This document shows positions 1 to 7,557 of a stretch of DNA of 64,000 bases, piece after piece. The translations under genes were made by a program, and so were the position numbers. The notes under the pieces were generated by a model that searched no databases, was not told the DNA's origin, and was given only the letters and a program-made list of their open reading frames with translations. The stretch spans positions 62,001 through 126,000 of the forward strand of contig CAVVHG010000004.1 of assembly GCA_963747985.1 (NCBI GenBank), read 5' to 3'. Origin of the DNA: JACADW01 sp963747985. GTDB taxonomy: Bacteria > Acidobacteriota > UBA6911. Each line of letters begins with the position of its first letter. The stretch's first letter is position 1.

Positions 1-1084
1 CGCTCTCGTGCGCGATGATCTGCTGGGTGCGCAGTGCGATGGTCACGGCTTTTTCTGTCGGAAGTGCGAGCGTTTCGTCGAGCGAGTTGGTGTGCAGCGA
101 CTGCGTTCCTCCGAGGACGGCGGCCAGCGCCTGGAGGGCAACCCGGATGACGTTGTTGTATGGCTGCTGAGCGGTCAGCGAGACGCCTGCGGTCTGGGAG
201 TGGATGCGGCAGAGCAGGGAACGGGGGTTTTGTGCGCCGAAACGTTCCCTCATAGTCCGGGCCCAGATCCTCCGGGCCGCGCGCAGCTTGGCGATCTCCT
301 CGAAGAAATCGTTATGGATGTCGAAGAAGAAGCTGAGCCGCGGCGCAAAGTCGTCCACCGCAAGCCCGGCCCGGACCGCGTGTTCCACATACTCGATGCC
401 GTCGCGCAGGGTGAAAGCGAGTTCCTGCACGGCGGTCGACCCGGCCTCGCGGATGTGGTACCCGCTGATCGAAATCGTGTTCCAGCGAGGCACCTGCTCC
501 GTCGCAAAGGCGATGATGTCGGTGATGAGGCGCATCGAGGGGCGCGGCGGGAAAATGTAGGTCTTCTGTGCGATGTATTCCTTCAGGATGTCGTTCTGGA
601 TCGTGCCCGAAAGGTCGGCCCATTTCGTGCCCCGCCGTTCGGCCGCGACCAGGTACATCGCCCAGATCATGGCTGCCGGAGAGTTCGTCGTCATCGACGT
701 CGTTACCTGATCCATCCTGATCCCGTCGAACAGAGCTTCCATGTCGGCGAGCGAGTCGATCGCGACCCCGCAGCGGCCGACTTCCCCGACTGAAAACGGA
801 TGGTCGGAGTCGTAGCCGAACAGGGTGGGGTAGTCGAAAGCGACAGAAAGGCCCGTTTGGCCCTGGCCGAGCAGGTACTTGAAGCGGCGATTGGTCTCTT
901 CAGCCGTTCCGAAACCGGCAAACTGGCGCATCGTCCAGAGCCTGCCCAGATACATGTCGCGGTAGACGCCGCGCGTGAAAGGGTACTCACCGGGGGCGCC
1001 GAGATCTCGGGCGGGATCGAATCCGGTCAGGTCCTCCCGGGTGTAGAGTTCTCTGACAGGATGGCCTGAGACAGTTGTCTTCAT
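1..1084 (-). CDS. Methylmalonyl-CoA mutase large subunit, C-terminus cut by window edge
   Basis: Adenosylcobalamin-dependent isomerisation of (R)-methylmalonyl-CoA to succinyl-CoA, in propionate and odd-chain or branched-chain catabolism. About 361 codons are visible, read from an ATG at 1084 and running off position 1. The N-terminal substrate-binding TIM barrel is clear: residues reading RLWTMRQFAGFGTAEETN, then GYDSDHPFSVGEVG, then SISGYHIREAGSTAVQEL and NSLDETLALPTEKA. A Tyr in DMY and the Arg in PSMRL sit where methylmalonyl-CoA mutases bind the methylmalonyl group; isobutyryl-CoA mutases are reported to carry Phe and Gln there, so the methylmalonyl substrate is favoured. The C-terminus, including any B12-binding domain, lies outside the window. 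It is followed upstream on the same strand by the sigma/anti-sigma operons but is probably transcribed separately. Confidence 0.93.
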   Translation of the reverse strand, partial: MKTTVSGHPVRELYTREDLTGFDPARDLGAPGEYPFTRGVYRDMYLGRLWTMRQFAGFGTAEETNRRFKYLLGQGQTGLSVAFDYPTLFGYDSDHPFSVGEVGRCGVAIDSLADMEALFDGIRMDQVTTSMTTNSPAAMIWAMYLVAAERRGTKWADLSGTIQNDILKEYIAQKTYIFPPRPSMRLITDIIAFATEQVPRWNTISISGYHIREAGSTAVQELAFTLRDGIEYVEHAVRAGLAVDDFAPRLSFFFDIHNDFFEEIAKLRAARRIWARTMRERFGAQNPRSLLCRIHSQTAGVSLTAQQPYNNVIRVALQALAAVLGGTQSLHTNSLDETLALPTEKAVTIALRTQQIIAHES

Positions 1085-1183
1085 AGGGCCCGGGTCCGGC
1101 AAAGGACGTGCTGACTCCCTGGGCGCTCCGGCGACGTGGGCTCGAGCAGCAGCCGGACTTGGGCTGTCGGCGGGCCCTGTTGG

Positions 1184-1675
1184 TTATTGTCGGGGCACAT
1201 TTCCCGCCTCGAGTTCCTTGGCCTGGCGGAAGCAGTCGAGTGCCTTGTCGTCGTGTCCCAGCTTCTTGTGAAGGTACCCCGACTCTTTAAGTATCGAAAC
1301 CCGGCTTTCCACGATCCGGAAGAACTTCAGGTTCCGTTCCAGGAGCAACAGACCGCTCGGTACCTGTCCGGCGCGGACCAGCAGGCCGGAGAGAGACAAC
1401 AGCTCTTTGAGCAGAACAGGTTCCTGGTCCACGGGCCATTTCATCTCAAAAATCCTGCCGGCCTCATCGACTGCCTTGGCGTATTCCTGTTTCTTGAGCA
1501 ACAGCATGAAAATCTCATGCTGCGACTCGGCCACGCTCCTCATCTTTTCGAGGCTGGAATCCGTGGCCGCCGGCTTCTGGGATGCGCACGGCACGGCCTG
1601 CAGGACCAGCCCGGGGAAAAGCAGGACTACGGTGAGCAACGTTCCACAGGCCACTTGCTTTGTTGAAGACGTCAT
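1184..1675 (-). CDS. Secreted TPR-like hypothetical protein
   Basis: 163 aa read from the ATG at 1675, eight bases after the anti-sigma stop, which fits a third gene in the sigma operon. An upstream extension to 1747 in the same frame overlaps the anti-sigma gene and is less likely. The N-terminus has a signal peptide (hydrophobic TLLTVVLLFPGLVLQAVPC), possibly a lipobox ending at Cys. The rest is helical, with a repeated pattern resembling TPR units (EYAKAVDEAGRIFEMKW; GYLHKKLGHDDKALDCFRQAKELE). No enzyme motif is visible. As an exported helical-repeat protein co-transcribed with an ECF sigma pair it may be an envelope target or sensor of that system; this is inference. Confidence 0.6.
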   Translation of the reverse strand: MTSSTKQVACGTLLTVVLLFPGLVLQAVPCASQKPAATDSSLEKMRSVAESQHEIFMLLLKKQEYAKAVDEAGRIFEMKWPVDQEPVLLKELLSLSGLLVRAGQVPSGLLLLERNLKFFRIVESRVSILKESGYLHKKLGHDDKALDCFRQAKELEAGNVPRQ

Positions 1676-1682
1676 CTCCGTA

Positions 1683-2186
1683 TCATTGTCGAAAAGGGTT
1701 GCCCTCGGTGGTCTGGCGAACCGGCAGAAACGGATTCTCGACGTCACCCGCTTCCGGATTCACGGAGCCCATGAAAGTCTTCCGCTCCTGGGCCTCACGC
1801 ACCTGGACGTACTGTATCATGTAACGCTCGAGGGCCCTTCGGGATTCCATGTGCCGCTGGTAGCTCCAAAGCCCGACCGCCAGTCCGAACCCTGTCAATG
1901 CAATCGCCACGGGCTGCCAGTGAGCGAATCCGAACCCCAGCCAACCGTGCCAGGAGGTCTTTCCGGTGTCTTCCAGCTCGACCAGCACCTTGCTCCACCC
2001 GGCCGGATGAAGGGCGAGCTGGCGATGGTGCGCGCTCACAAGGTCGACCGCTGCGCGAAAATCGGCCAGTTCCCGGGTGCATGCAGGGCAGGAGTCGATG
2101 TGCGACCGGACCTCGCAGACCCGGGACTGGGACAGCTCGTCGTCGAGGAAAGCCGTCATCTCTCGGCTGCATTCTTTACATTCCAT
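1683..2186 (-). CDS. Membrane anti-sigma factor with zinc-finger (zf-HC2) domain
   Basis: 167 aa. The N-terminal 45 residues have the anti-sigma zinc-binding pattern: Cys residues in MECKECS, then HIDSCPAC (H-x3-C-x2-C). A single transmembrane helix lies at about residues 88-107 (PVAIALTGFGLAVGLWSY). The C-terminal part after it would be periplasmic and is short and polar. The gene starts four bases after the stop of the sigma gene at 2191-2796, so the two are translationally linked, the normal arrangement for an ECF sigma factor and its cognate membrane-bound inhibitor. It is expected to sequester the sigma factor at the membrane until an envelope signal releases it. Confidence 0.85.
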   Translation of the reverse strand: MECKECSREMTAFLDDELSQSRVCEVRSHIDSCPACTRELADFRAAVDLVSAHHRQLALHPAGWSKVLVELEDTGKTSWHGWLGFGFAHWQPVAIALTGFGLAVGLWSYQRHMESRRALERYMIQYVQVREAQERKTFMGSVNPEAGDVENPFLPVRQTTEGNPFRQ

Positions 2187-2190
2187 ACAA

Positions 2191-2796
2191 TCAAACCCTC
2201 AGGTAATCCTTAACCTGCCTGCGCACCGCGAGCCGTGCCCGGTGGATGTCGGTCTTGACACTCGCCAGGCTCCGCCCCACGATGTCGGCTATCTCCTGGT
2301 AACTCAAGTTCTGGATGGCAGATAGCACAAACACCTCTTTGTATTTCCCGGGCAGACTGCCAATCGCTCCCTCGACGACGTCCTCCAACTCTCGCGCCTC
2401 GAGCGATTCCATGGGGCCCTTCCGGGTTTCAGCAATCTGGGTCACCGGCTGCCCCTCTTCGTCCAGTTCCTCTACCGGGACCAGGTTCGGTTCGCGCGCC
2501 CGGTACTTCTGGTAAACGAAATTCCGGGCGATTCTAAACAGCCACGCCTCGAATCTGTCGTTCTTCTTCAGGGTGTTCAATTTCCGGAAAACCGCCACGA
2601 AGGTCTCCTGGGTCAGGTCCTCGGCTTCTTCCGGGGAGTTGACCATCCTGTAGATGAAGTTCAAGACCCGGCGGGCGAATCTGTCATAGAGTCTCTGATA
2701 TGAATCGAGATCTCCTCTCTTGGCTCGCTTGACCCAATCGGCAATAAGCGCCCGATCATCGATCGGGGCGCCGGTTCCATCGCCTGTGCCTGTCAA
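2191..2796 (-). CDS. ECF RNA polymerase sigma factor
   Basis: 201 aa sigma-70 family protein with only regions 2 and 4. Region 2 runs from RLYDRFARRVLNFIYRMV through SPEEAEDLTQETFVAVFRKL to RFEAWLFRIARN (residues 35-95). Region 4 has LPGKYKEVFVLSAIQ, then LSYQEIADIVG as the helix-turn-helix and SVKTDIHRARLAVR as recognition helix (residues 140-195). The linker is acidic and Pro-rich. No ATG or GTG precedes region 2, so the start is probably the TTG at 2796. It is followed directly by its anti-sigma gene. A second complete ECF pair lies immediately upstream on the same strand; the two sigma factors share the fold but are not recent copies of each other. Confidence 0.9.
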   Translation of the reverse strand: MTGTGDGTGAPIDDRALIADWVKRAKRGDLDSYQRLYDRFARRVLNFIYRMVNSPEEAEDLTQETFVAVFRKLNTLKKNDRFEAWLFRIARNFVYQKYRAREPNLVPVEELDEEGQPVTQIAETRKGPMESLEARELEDVVEGAIGSLPGKYKEVFVLSAIQNLSYQEIADIVGRSLASVKTDIHRARLAVRRQVKDYLRV

Positions 2797-2864
2797 TGCA
2801 AACTCACTTGAAGAGATTCCGGCGGATGCCGAAAGTTTCGAGAAGGTTCAAAAAAACGCAAGGA

Positions 2865-3206
2865 TCAGCTGTTCCTGTCCTCCTGCGAAGCATCCTCGAG
2901 AACCACCGCCGTCCCATAGGCCATGATCTCGGCCGCCCCCTGGGTGATGTGGCTGGTCTCGAACCGGATACCGACGATTGCGTTGGCTTCCAGGGTGCGT
3001 GCTTCGTCCGTCATCCGGTCCATCGCCTGTTCGCGCGACTTGGCGATAACCTCTGTATACTCCGCCATCTCGCCACCGACAAGGTTCTTGAGAAATGCCA
3101 TCAGGTCATCGCCGATGTGGCAAGCCCGGACCGTGTTGCCCTTCACGATTCCGAGCGTGCGGAGAGTCCTTCGGCCCGGCACGGATTCTGTTGTCACGAG
3201 GATCAT
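2865..3206 (-). CDS. YbjQ/UPF0145 family protein
   Basis: 113 aa read from the ATG at 3206, which overlaps the stop of the upstream anti-sigma gene as ATGA, so translation is coupled. A longer in-frame ORF reaching 3554 is mostly a shadow of that gene. The sequence fits the YbjQ family: VTTESVPGRR near the start, then NTVRACHIGDDL, the AMDRMTDEARTLEANAIVGIR block and MAYGTAVVLE at the end. The family is pentameric in known structures and often called heavy-metal-binding, but its function is not settled. Its position as third gene of an ECF sigma/anti-sigma operon suggests a stress or envelope role; that link is inference. Confidence 0.85.
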   Translation of the reverse strand: MILVTTESVPGRRTLRTLGIVKGNTVRACHIGDDLMAFLKNLVGGEMAEYTEVIAKSREQAMDRMTDEARTLEANAIVGIRFETSHITQGAAEIMAYGTAVVLEDASQEDRNS

Positions 3207-3649
3207 CGCTTTATCCTTTCGTATTTGTCCATCCTGGCCATGAAGATGCGCTCGCGGAGCACCGAAATCAGGAGCGTGCAAAACCCGACAACGAGGGCCA
3301 CGATCCCGAGGCGTACGAGAAGCGGAATGTCGCTGCGAAGAAGGAACTTCGCCACCAGGCTGTAAACGCCGTACGAAGTAACCAGGATCGCGCCGACCGA
3401 CATGAAGATCCATCCAATTCTTCGCTCCAGCCGGTTGTAAACGTGAGACCAGTATTCTTCCCAAGATCGGGCATCGGGCGTCACGACTCGCATGTTCTGC
3501 GTAACCTCCTTCAGCTTGCGAAACTGCTCGAGTTCTCTCCTGCATTCGGGACACTGTTCCAGGTGCTGTTCCATCCGGAGGGCCTCGATTGCAGTAAGTT
3601 CTGAATCAAGATAGCCCATCAAGAGAGGTTTATATGTGTCTTCAGGCAT
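3203..3649 (-). CDS. Membrane anti-sigma factor, zinc-finger type
   Basis: 148 aa. The N-terminal domain has MEQHLEQCPECRREL, the H-x3-C-x2-C zinc signature of anti-sigma factors, at about residues 27-41. Unlike the first anti-sigma factor in this window it has two hydrophobic helices (about residues 78-100, WIFMSVGAILVTSYGVYSL, and 108-130, LVRLGIVALVVGFCTLLISV), so both ends would be cytoplasmic, and the tail is short and basic. It begins 12 bases after the sigma gene stop and overlaps the downstream YbjQ-family gene by ATGA. It is expected to hold the adjacent sigma factor inactive at the membrane. Confidence 0.85.
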   Translation of the reverse strand: MPEDTYKPLLMGYLDSELTAIEALRMEQHLEQCPECRRELEQFRKLKEVTQNMRVVTPDARSWEEYWSHVYNRLERRIGWIFMSVGAILVTSYGVYSLVAKFLLRSDIPLLVRLGIVALVVGFCTLLISVLRERIFMARMDKYERIKR

Positions 3650-3661
3650 GGCTGTTGCCGC

Positions 3662-4228
3662 CTACTTTACCCCCAACCGCTCCAGTTCGCGCCGCAGCGC
3701 CTGCCGGGCTCCGTAAAGCCTGGACATCACCGTGCCGATCGGTATGCCCAGCAGGTCCGCGATTTCCTGGTACGAATAGTCCTGGAAGTGCTGGAGGATG
3801 ATGATCTCCCTGTCCTTGGGGCGCAGGCGCTGCAGCGCCTGGCCAACCCTTGCCTCGAGGTCCCTTCGAAGTGCGTTCTGCTCCGGATCAACCGTCTCGA
3901 CCGGGATCGGGACCGGACCCTCCTCGGCCATCTGGTCGATCGAGGATTCCTGCCGCCGTCGGGTCCTGGCGATGTGGTTCATACACAGGTTCTTGAGGAT
4001 ACTGTAGAACCACGGGAAAAACTTCCGCGAAGAGTCGAACCGCTTGATGTGCCGGAAAGCATTGACGAAGGCGTCCTGCGAGAGATCGAGGGCGTCATCC
4101 GGTCTCCCGACGTAGCCCAGCGCCACGTAATAGGCTGGCCTCATATATTGCCGCACTATCGAGGCGAACGCTTCGCGGTCGCCCTTCTTGCAGCGCTCGA
4201 TGATGGACCCTTCGTCTGTGAGGTTCAT
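3662..4228 (-). CDS. ECF RNA polymerase sigma factor
   Basis: 188 aa. Region 2 includes AYYVALGYVGRPDDALDLSQ, DAFVNAFRHIKRF and FFPWFYSILKNLCMNHIAR (residues 28-90). Region 4 has LRPKDREIIILQHFQ followed by the helix-turn-helix DYSYQEIADLLGIPIGTVMS and RLYGARQALRREL (residues 135-185). First gene of a three-gene operon: sigma, anti-sigma, YbjQ. A sigma-70-like -10 hexamer TATAAT lies on the minus strand at 4250-4245, giving a very short leader. The divergent PDZ gene carries an ECF-type promoter and is the obvious candidate target. Confidence 0.92.
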   Translation of the reverse strand: MNLTDEGSIIERCKKGDREAFASIVRQYMRPAYYVALGYVGRPDDALDLSQDAFVNAFRHIKRFDSSRKFFPWFYSILKNLCMNHIARTRRRQESSIDQMAEEGPVPIPVETVDPEQNALRRDLEARVGQALQRLRPKDREIIILQHFQDYSYQEIADLLGIPIGTVMSRLYGARQALRRELERLGVK

Positions 4229-4244
4229 CGCTGACCCGCCGCGG

Positions 4245-4250
4245 ATTATA
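4245..4250 (-). promoter_or_regulatory. Candidate -10 element of the sigma/anti-sigma/YbjQ operon
   Basis: TATAAT on the minus strand, 17 bases before the sigma ATG at 4228. No good -35 hexamer is seen at the usual distance, so this is a partial match only. Confidence 0.4.
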
Positions 4251-4321
4251 ACCTCGGACCAGTTGCCTTATTCATTGAGAGTCTATCAAAGCCGGGCAGT
4301 CGATTGAAAAGCGCTATTTTT

Positions 4322-4348
4322 GGAACGCTTGCCCCGGTGCCTCGTGTA
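4322..4348 (+). promoter_or_regulatory. Candidate ECF-sigma promoter of the PDZ gene
   Basis: GGAACG at 4322-4327, a 15-base spacer, and CGTGTA at 4343-4348. This closely resembles the generic ECF pattern of a GGAAC -35 and a CGT-containing -10 about 15-16 bases apart. Transcription would start near 4355, some 35 bases before the ATG at 4391. The neighbouring divergent gene encodes an ECF sigma factor, so this is a plausible site of action for it. Confidence 0.5.
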
Positions 4349-4390
4349 TATGCCTGGGAATCGGAAGAAAGAAAGGGGACAAAGGCGCAC

Positions 4391-5290
4391 ATGAGAGCCT
4401 ACCAATCTGGCATGATCGCAGCAATTGCCATAGCAGCGCTATCACTTGCAGTTCCGCGGGGAATTCCCTCGGCGGCGGCACAGCAGGTCTACTCCGTCGA
4501 AAAGAATGTCCAGATCGAGTTCGATGGAGCATATCTCGGGATCGAGATGGAGGACGTAACCGCCGACAGCATGGCCTCCTACAAACTGCCGGGTGAACGC
4601 GGAGTCATTGTGCACAGTGTGATGGAAGGAAGTCCCGCGGAGGCCGCCGGCCTGCAGGAAAAGGATGTGATCCTGGAGTTCGCCGGAACTATGGTTCAGT
4701 CCGTGCAGCAGATGCGACGGTTGGTGCGCGAGACTCCCGTCGGCCGCAAGGTGGATCTTGTCGTGATCCGCGCGGGCATGAAGATCAATCTCACTGCCAG
4801 GATCGGCAAGAGGGAAGCAGGTTCCGGCGCGGCCGAGAGCGAGCCGGGAGTAATGATGTTCGGTGCACCCGGCGGTCGAACCTTCCACTTCCGCACGCCT
4901 GACGGGGGCGACTGGCAAGAGATGCCGGGCATGCCGGGCATGGTACCGTTCGGGAGGGAGGAATCGTCCAAGCCGCGGCTGGGCGTAACACTCCAGCCCC
5001 TGACCGACCAGATGGCGGACTTTCTGGGTGTGCCGGGCAGGAAAGGTGCCCTGGTGACCTCGGTCATCGAGGGGTCGCCGGCAGTGGGCAAACTGAAGGC
5101 AGGCGACGTGATCGTTCGGGCCGACAATCAACCGATCGGGGACCTGGGGGACTTGACCAGGATCGTACGCGGGAGGTCTGAAGGCGGGAAACTCGACCTC
5201 AAGGTAGTCCGCGACAAGAGGGAGATCGAGGTCACGGTGGACCTGGCAGGCACCGGAACAAAGCCGCAGAACCAGGGGTTCAAGCTCTAG
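4391..5290 (+). CDS. Secreted protein with two PDZ domains
   Basis: 299 aa read from the ATG at 4391, which follows an AGGGGAC ribosome site; an in-frame start at 4304 lies upstream of the promoter candidate and lacks a good site. Residues 1-30 form a signal peptide ending near SAAAQQ. Two PDZ domains follow: residues about 45-135 (AYLGIEMEDV; GVIVHSVMEGSPAEAAGLQEKD; GRKVDLVVIRAG) and 210-295 (RLGVTLQPLTDQMADFLG; SVIEGSPAVGKLKAGDVIV). They are separated by a Gly, Pro and Met-rich linker. There is no trypsin-like protease domain, so it is not a complete DegP/HtrA; it may scaffold or present unfolded envelope proteins. It sits divergent to an ECF sigma operon, consistent with an envelope-stress target. 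Confidence 0.85.
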   Translation: MRAYQSGMIAAIAIAALSLAVPRGIPSAAAQQVYSVEKNVQIEFDGAYLGIEMEDVTADSMASYKLPGERGVIVHSVMEGSPAEAAGLQEKDVILEFAGTMVQSVQQMRRLVRETPVGRKVDLVVIRAGMKINLTARIGKREAGSGAAESEPGVMMFGAPGGRTFHFRTPDGGDWQEMPGMPGMVPFGREESSKPRLGVTLQPLTDQMADFLGVPGRKGALVTSVIEGSPAVGKLKAGDVIVRADNQPIGDLGDLTRIVRGRSEGGKLDLKVVRDKREIEVTVDLAGTGTKPQNQGFKL

Positions 5291-5552
5291 CACGAACCCG
5301 GCGCGAAGAGAGAAGACCGTGGATTGATGCTCGACTACGGGCCCCGGCGATCCGGCCGGGCCCTGCCGCAACTGCCCCGATCGGCCCGAGGTGCATTCGC
5401 ACCGCTCATGCCTCCCTCTCGAGACAAGCTTGTATCAGCCTGAAACCGCGGCTGTCCGTGCGACCGTTCAAGGTCTGCCGCTCAGGAATGCCAAGTGCGA
5501 CGTGGGGCGTCGCGGGCAAGGGAGACGAGTCCCCGGTGTCGGCATCGGCGTC

Positions 5553-5690
5553 ACGGGTCGCAATCGGTATCGACATTCGGTATTTGGAATTGCGGCGTAG
5601 CCTCGCGATTGAGTTTGGCAATCGGTGGATACCGATACCGATTGTGATCCCGATAACGATCCCGACCCCGGTTTCGATCTGCCAATCTGT
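5553..5690. repeat. Degenerate hexamer tract, copy 1 of a dispersed intergenic family
   Basis: The 494 bp between the PDZ gene and lexA has no convincing gene. It contains many spaced GATNCC/ATCGG words, for example CCGATACCGATTGTGATCCC near 5630-5650 (each run quoted is 20 bases or less). The segment GCAATCGGTATCGACATTCGG (split here as GCAATCGG then TATCGACATTCGG) at about 5559-5579 recurs almost exactly at about 9826-9846 in the same orientation. At about 5340-5365 a GC-rich imperfect hairpin (GGGCCC arms) may terminate the PDZ gene. Confidence 0.6.
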
Positions 5691-5731
5691 CCGGCGCCGA
5701 TCAGGGCCCGGCCGGGCCTTCCACTTTTCTC

Positions 5732-5773
5732 TTGACCTTCACCATTTGTTCACCTATTATCCACAGTGGAAAA
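5732..5773 (+). promoter_or_regulatory. lexA promoter with overlapping palindrome (candidate operator)
   Basis: TTGACC at 5732-5737, a 17-base spacer, TATTAT at 5755-5760: a strong sigma-70 promoter with a leader of roughly 18 bases to the lexA ATG. Overlapping the -10 is a near-perfect palindrome at 5757-5773, TTATCCAC A GTGGAAAA. LexA normally represses its own gene from such a position, so this is the best candidate LexA operator here. It does not match the SOS boxes known from E. coli, Bacillus or alphaproteobacteria. Confidence 0.6.
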
Positions 5774-5784
5774 AGGGTGAAACC

Positions 5785-6390
5785 ATGAAATTAACCAGGC
5801 GGCAGAAAGAGATACTGGATTTCGTCAGCGAGTTCATCGATCGCGAAGGATACTCACCCAGTATGGAGGAGATTGCCGGTCATTTCAAATTTGCCTCCCT
5901 GAATTCCGTTTTCAAGCACCTCGGATCTCTGGAAGCGCGCGGTCACCTGCATCGCGATCCGAACCGCGCCCGATCGATTGAACTTGCGAGGCGGGAAGAA
6001 GAGGCAACCCGGAGCCTGCCTCTTTTCGGATATGTGGCAGCCGGACGTCCGATCGAAGCAGTTGCGAACGAGGAGAGTGTCGCCATCCCGGCGGAATTCC
6101 TTCCAGGGCGCGGCTCCTACTATGTGCTCAGGGTGAAGGGCGAGTCGATGATAGGCGATCACATCGAGGACGGCGACTTCGTCGTCGTGGAGTCGAGGAA
6201 GGAAGCGGCACAGGGCGAGATGGTTGTGGCACTCGTCGATGGCGAGAGTGTGACCCTCAAGAGGCTATATCAGGAGGGTGATCAGGTTCGACTTCAGCCG
6301 GCTAACCCGGAACTTCAACCGATCGTTATTGATGCCGGCCGGGTCCAAATCCAGGGGGTTGTCGTCGGGCTCCTGCGTCGGTATCGCTGA
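5785..6390 (+). CDS. lexA: LexA repressor
   Basis: 201 aa read from the ATG at 5785, preceded by AAAGGGTGAA; the open frame extends upstream through the promoter but is not translated from there. Residues 1-65 form the winged-helix DNA-binding domain (TRRQKEILDFVSEF, GYSPSMEEIAGHF, SVFKHLGSLEARG). The autocleavage site is Ala86-Gly87 in YVAAGRP. The S24 protease dyad is Ser121 (KGESMIGDHI) and Lys159 (SVTLKRL). All parts needed for RecA-stimulated self-cleavage are present, so SOS control should operate. The next two ORFs follow at short spacing and may be co-transcribed. Confidence 0.96.
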   Translation: MKLTRRQKEILDFVSEFIDREGYSPSMEEIAGHFKFASLNSVFKHLGSLEARGHLHRDPNRARSIELARREEEATRSLPLFGYVAAGRPIEAVANEESVAIPAEFLPGRGSYYVLRVKGESMIGDHIEDGDFVVVESRKEAAQGEMVVALVDGESVTLKRLYQEGDQVRLQPANPELQPIVIDAGRVQIQGVVVGLLRRYR

Positions 6391-6408
6391 TACCGGGAGG
6401 GTGTGGGA

Positions 6409-6612
6409 ATGAACCAGATCTATCGTGTAACCATTCATGGAAGGGTACTGGAAAGCAAGAATCTGAAGCAACTTCTCTCGCGGGCTGTTGCCGAGAAGCG
6501 GGACATGGACACGCGGTGCCGCGTGGTGCAGCGCGATCGGGCGTCATGGGTGCCGGGCCTGCTCGGGCTGCCGACCGCGGGTCCCGGCGCCTGTCAGCAG
6601 GGAACTCTCTAG
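6409..6612 (+). CDS. Small hypothetical protein downstream of lexA
   Basis: 67 aa from the ATG at 6409, with GGGAGGGTG upstream, starting 18 bases after the lexA stop. Residues 1-30 look like a genuine protein (IYRVTIHGRVLESKNLKQLLSRAVAEKRD), while the last 25 are Gly and Pro-rich and less convincing. No family recognised. The ATPase gene follows 25 bases later, so the three could form one SOS-controlled unit. The coding call rests on ribosome site and spacing alone. Confidence 0.5.
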   Translation: MNQIYRVTIHGRVLESKNLKQLLSRAVAEKRDMDTRCRVVQRDRASWVPGLLGLPTAGPGACQQGTL

Positions 6613-6637
6613 GCAAAGGTCGAGGTCGAGGACGCTG

Positions 6638-7420
6638 ATGCAGGGCAACTTGAAATCCACGTGGCGCCCGTCGCCACCGCCGGTATGCCGTGACGACTGC
6701 TCGATTTGCCAGGGGACCGGCTGGGAACTGTTTTCCGAGCCCGGCATCTCTCTGGCGCGACCCTGCTCCTGTCGGAGGCTCGACCGTATCATCCGGATGA
6801 GAGACAGGGTTCGCATCCCTCAGCGCTATGAGCACTGCACCCTCGATAACTTCACACCACTGAATTTCTCGCAGACGCGCGCATTGGCTGAAACACGCAG
6901 GCTGCTTGCACGGTACCCCACGCCCGGGCGGGACTTGTTCTTCGCCGGAGGACCCGGGATCGGGAAGACTCACCTCGCCACCGCAGCTCTCCGGGAGCTG
7001 ATGCCACGACTCGCAGAAGATGCTCTCTTCGTCGATTTCCCTGACATGGTGCGGTCGAACAGACACGCAGTCTCAGGGGTGGGGCTCGGACAGGAAGACT
7101 GGGATCGCCTTGGCTGCTGCCCGATGCTGGTGCTCGACAACTTTGGGGCGGCGGCACCAACGAGGGAGGGCATGGATCAGGTAGTGCGATTGCTCCGCTG
7201 TCGTTGGCGACTGCGTCGGCCGACCATCTTCACGGGGGAGCGGGTAAGATTGGGTCTCCTGACCTCGGGGGCAGCCGTGGATGGCTGCTCGTCCACCCAG
7301 GCGTTTCTGTTGGCGCTGCCACCCGGTTTCCTTCTGACCTTCCTGGCGCAGGTCAAATTCCTCTCTCTTGTAGGGGAAGACTATCGCAAGAAGGACCCCA
7401 CGGTTCCTGAGCTGTTTTGA
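6638..7420 (+). CDS. DnaC/DnaI/IstB-like AAA+ ATPase
   Basis: 260 aa from the ATG at 6638; the longer open frame from 6488 overlaps the small ORF. The N-terminus has a Cys cluster (Cys17, 21, 24 and Cys43, 45: CSICQGTG and PCSC), a likely zinc-binding module seen in DnaI-type helicase loaders. The P-loop is GGPGIGKTHLA (residues 104-114) and Walker B is MLVLDNFG (163-170). The C-terminus ends in LSLVGEDYRKK, the usual end of the IstB/DnaC ATP-binding family. No transposase gene is adjacent, so a helicase-loader role is more likely than an IS21 helper. Location directly after lexA suggests a DNA-damage or replication-restart function; inference. Confidence 0.75.
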   Translation: MQGNLKSTWRPSPPPVCRDDCSICQGTGWELFSEPGISLARPCSCRRLDRIIRMRDRVRIPQRYEHCTLDNFTPLNFSQTRALAETRRLLARYPTPGRDLFFAGGPGIGKTHLATAALRELMPRLAEDALFVDFPDMVRSNRHAVSGVGLGQEDWDRLGCCPMLVLDNFGAAAPTREGMDQVVRLLRCRWRLRRPTIFTGERVRLGLLTSGAAVDGCSSTQAFLLALPPGFLLTFLAQVKFLSLVGEDYRKKDPTVPELF

Positions 7421-7513
7421 ATCTGCAAGTGACCCGCCGCCCGACGCACTGTGGGTGCACTCGTTTTAAGCAAACAGGTCATAAGTCTATTTCAACCATA
7501 GATTTATGCTTTT

Positions 7514-7557
7514 GGAAATCACGATTTCCACACGGTTTTCCACAGTTTCTGTGAAAA
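7514..7557. promoter_or_regulatory. Two adjacent inverted repeats in an AT-rich convergent gap
   Basis: The 285 bp between the converging ATPase and ADP-ribosylglycohydrolase genes holds no gene. It contains GGAAAT CACG ATTTCC (7514-7529) and TTTTCCACAG TTT CTGTGAAAA (7536-7557). Neither has a following T run, so a Rho-independent terminator is not clear. The word TTTTCCACAG resembles the half-site of the palindrome on the lexA promoter. Confidence 0.4.

Noticed and set aside
8..1069. Long plus-strand ORFs over the first kilobase
   Set aside because: They are antisense to a clear methylmalonyl-CoA mutase reading frame on the minus strand and resemble no protein.
5757..5765. Perfect DnaA box TTATCCACA, possible origin
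   Set aside because: Single box, part of a longer palindrome on the lexA promoter; no dnaA, dnaN or box cluster nearby.
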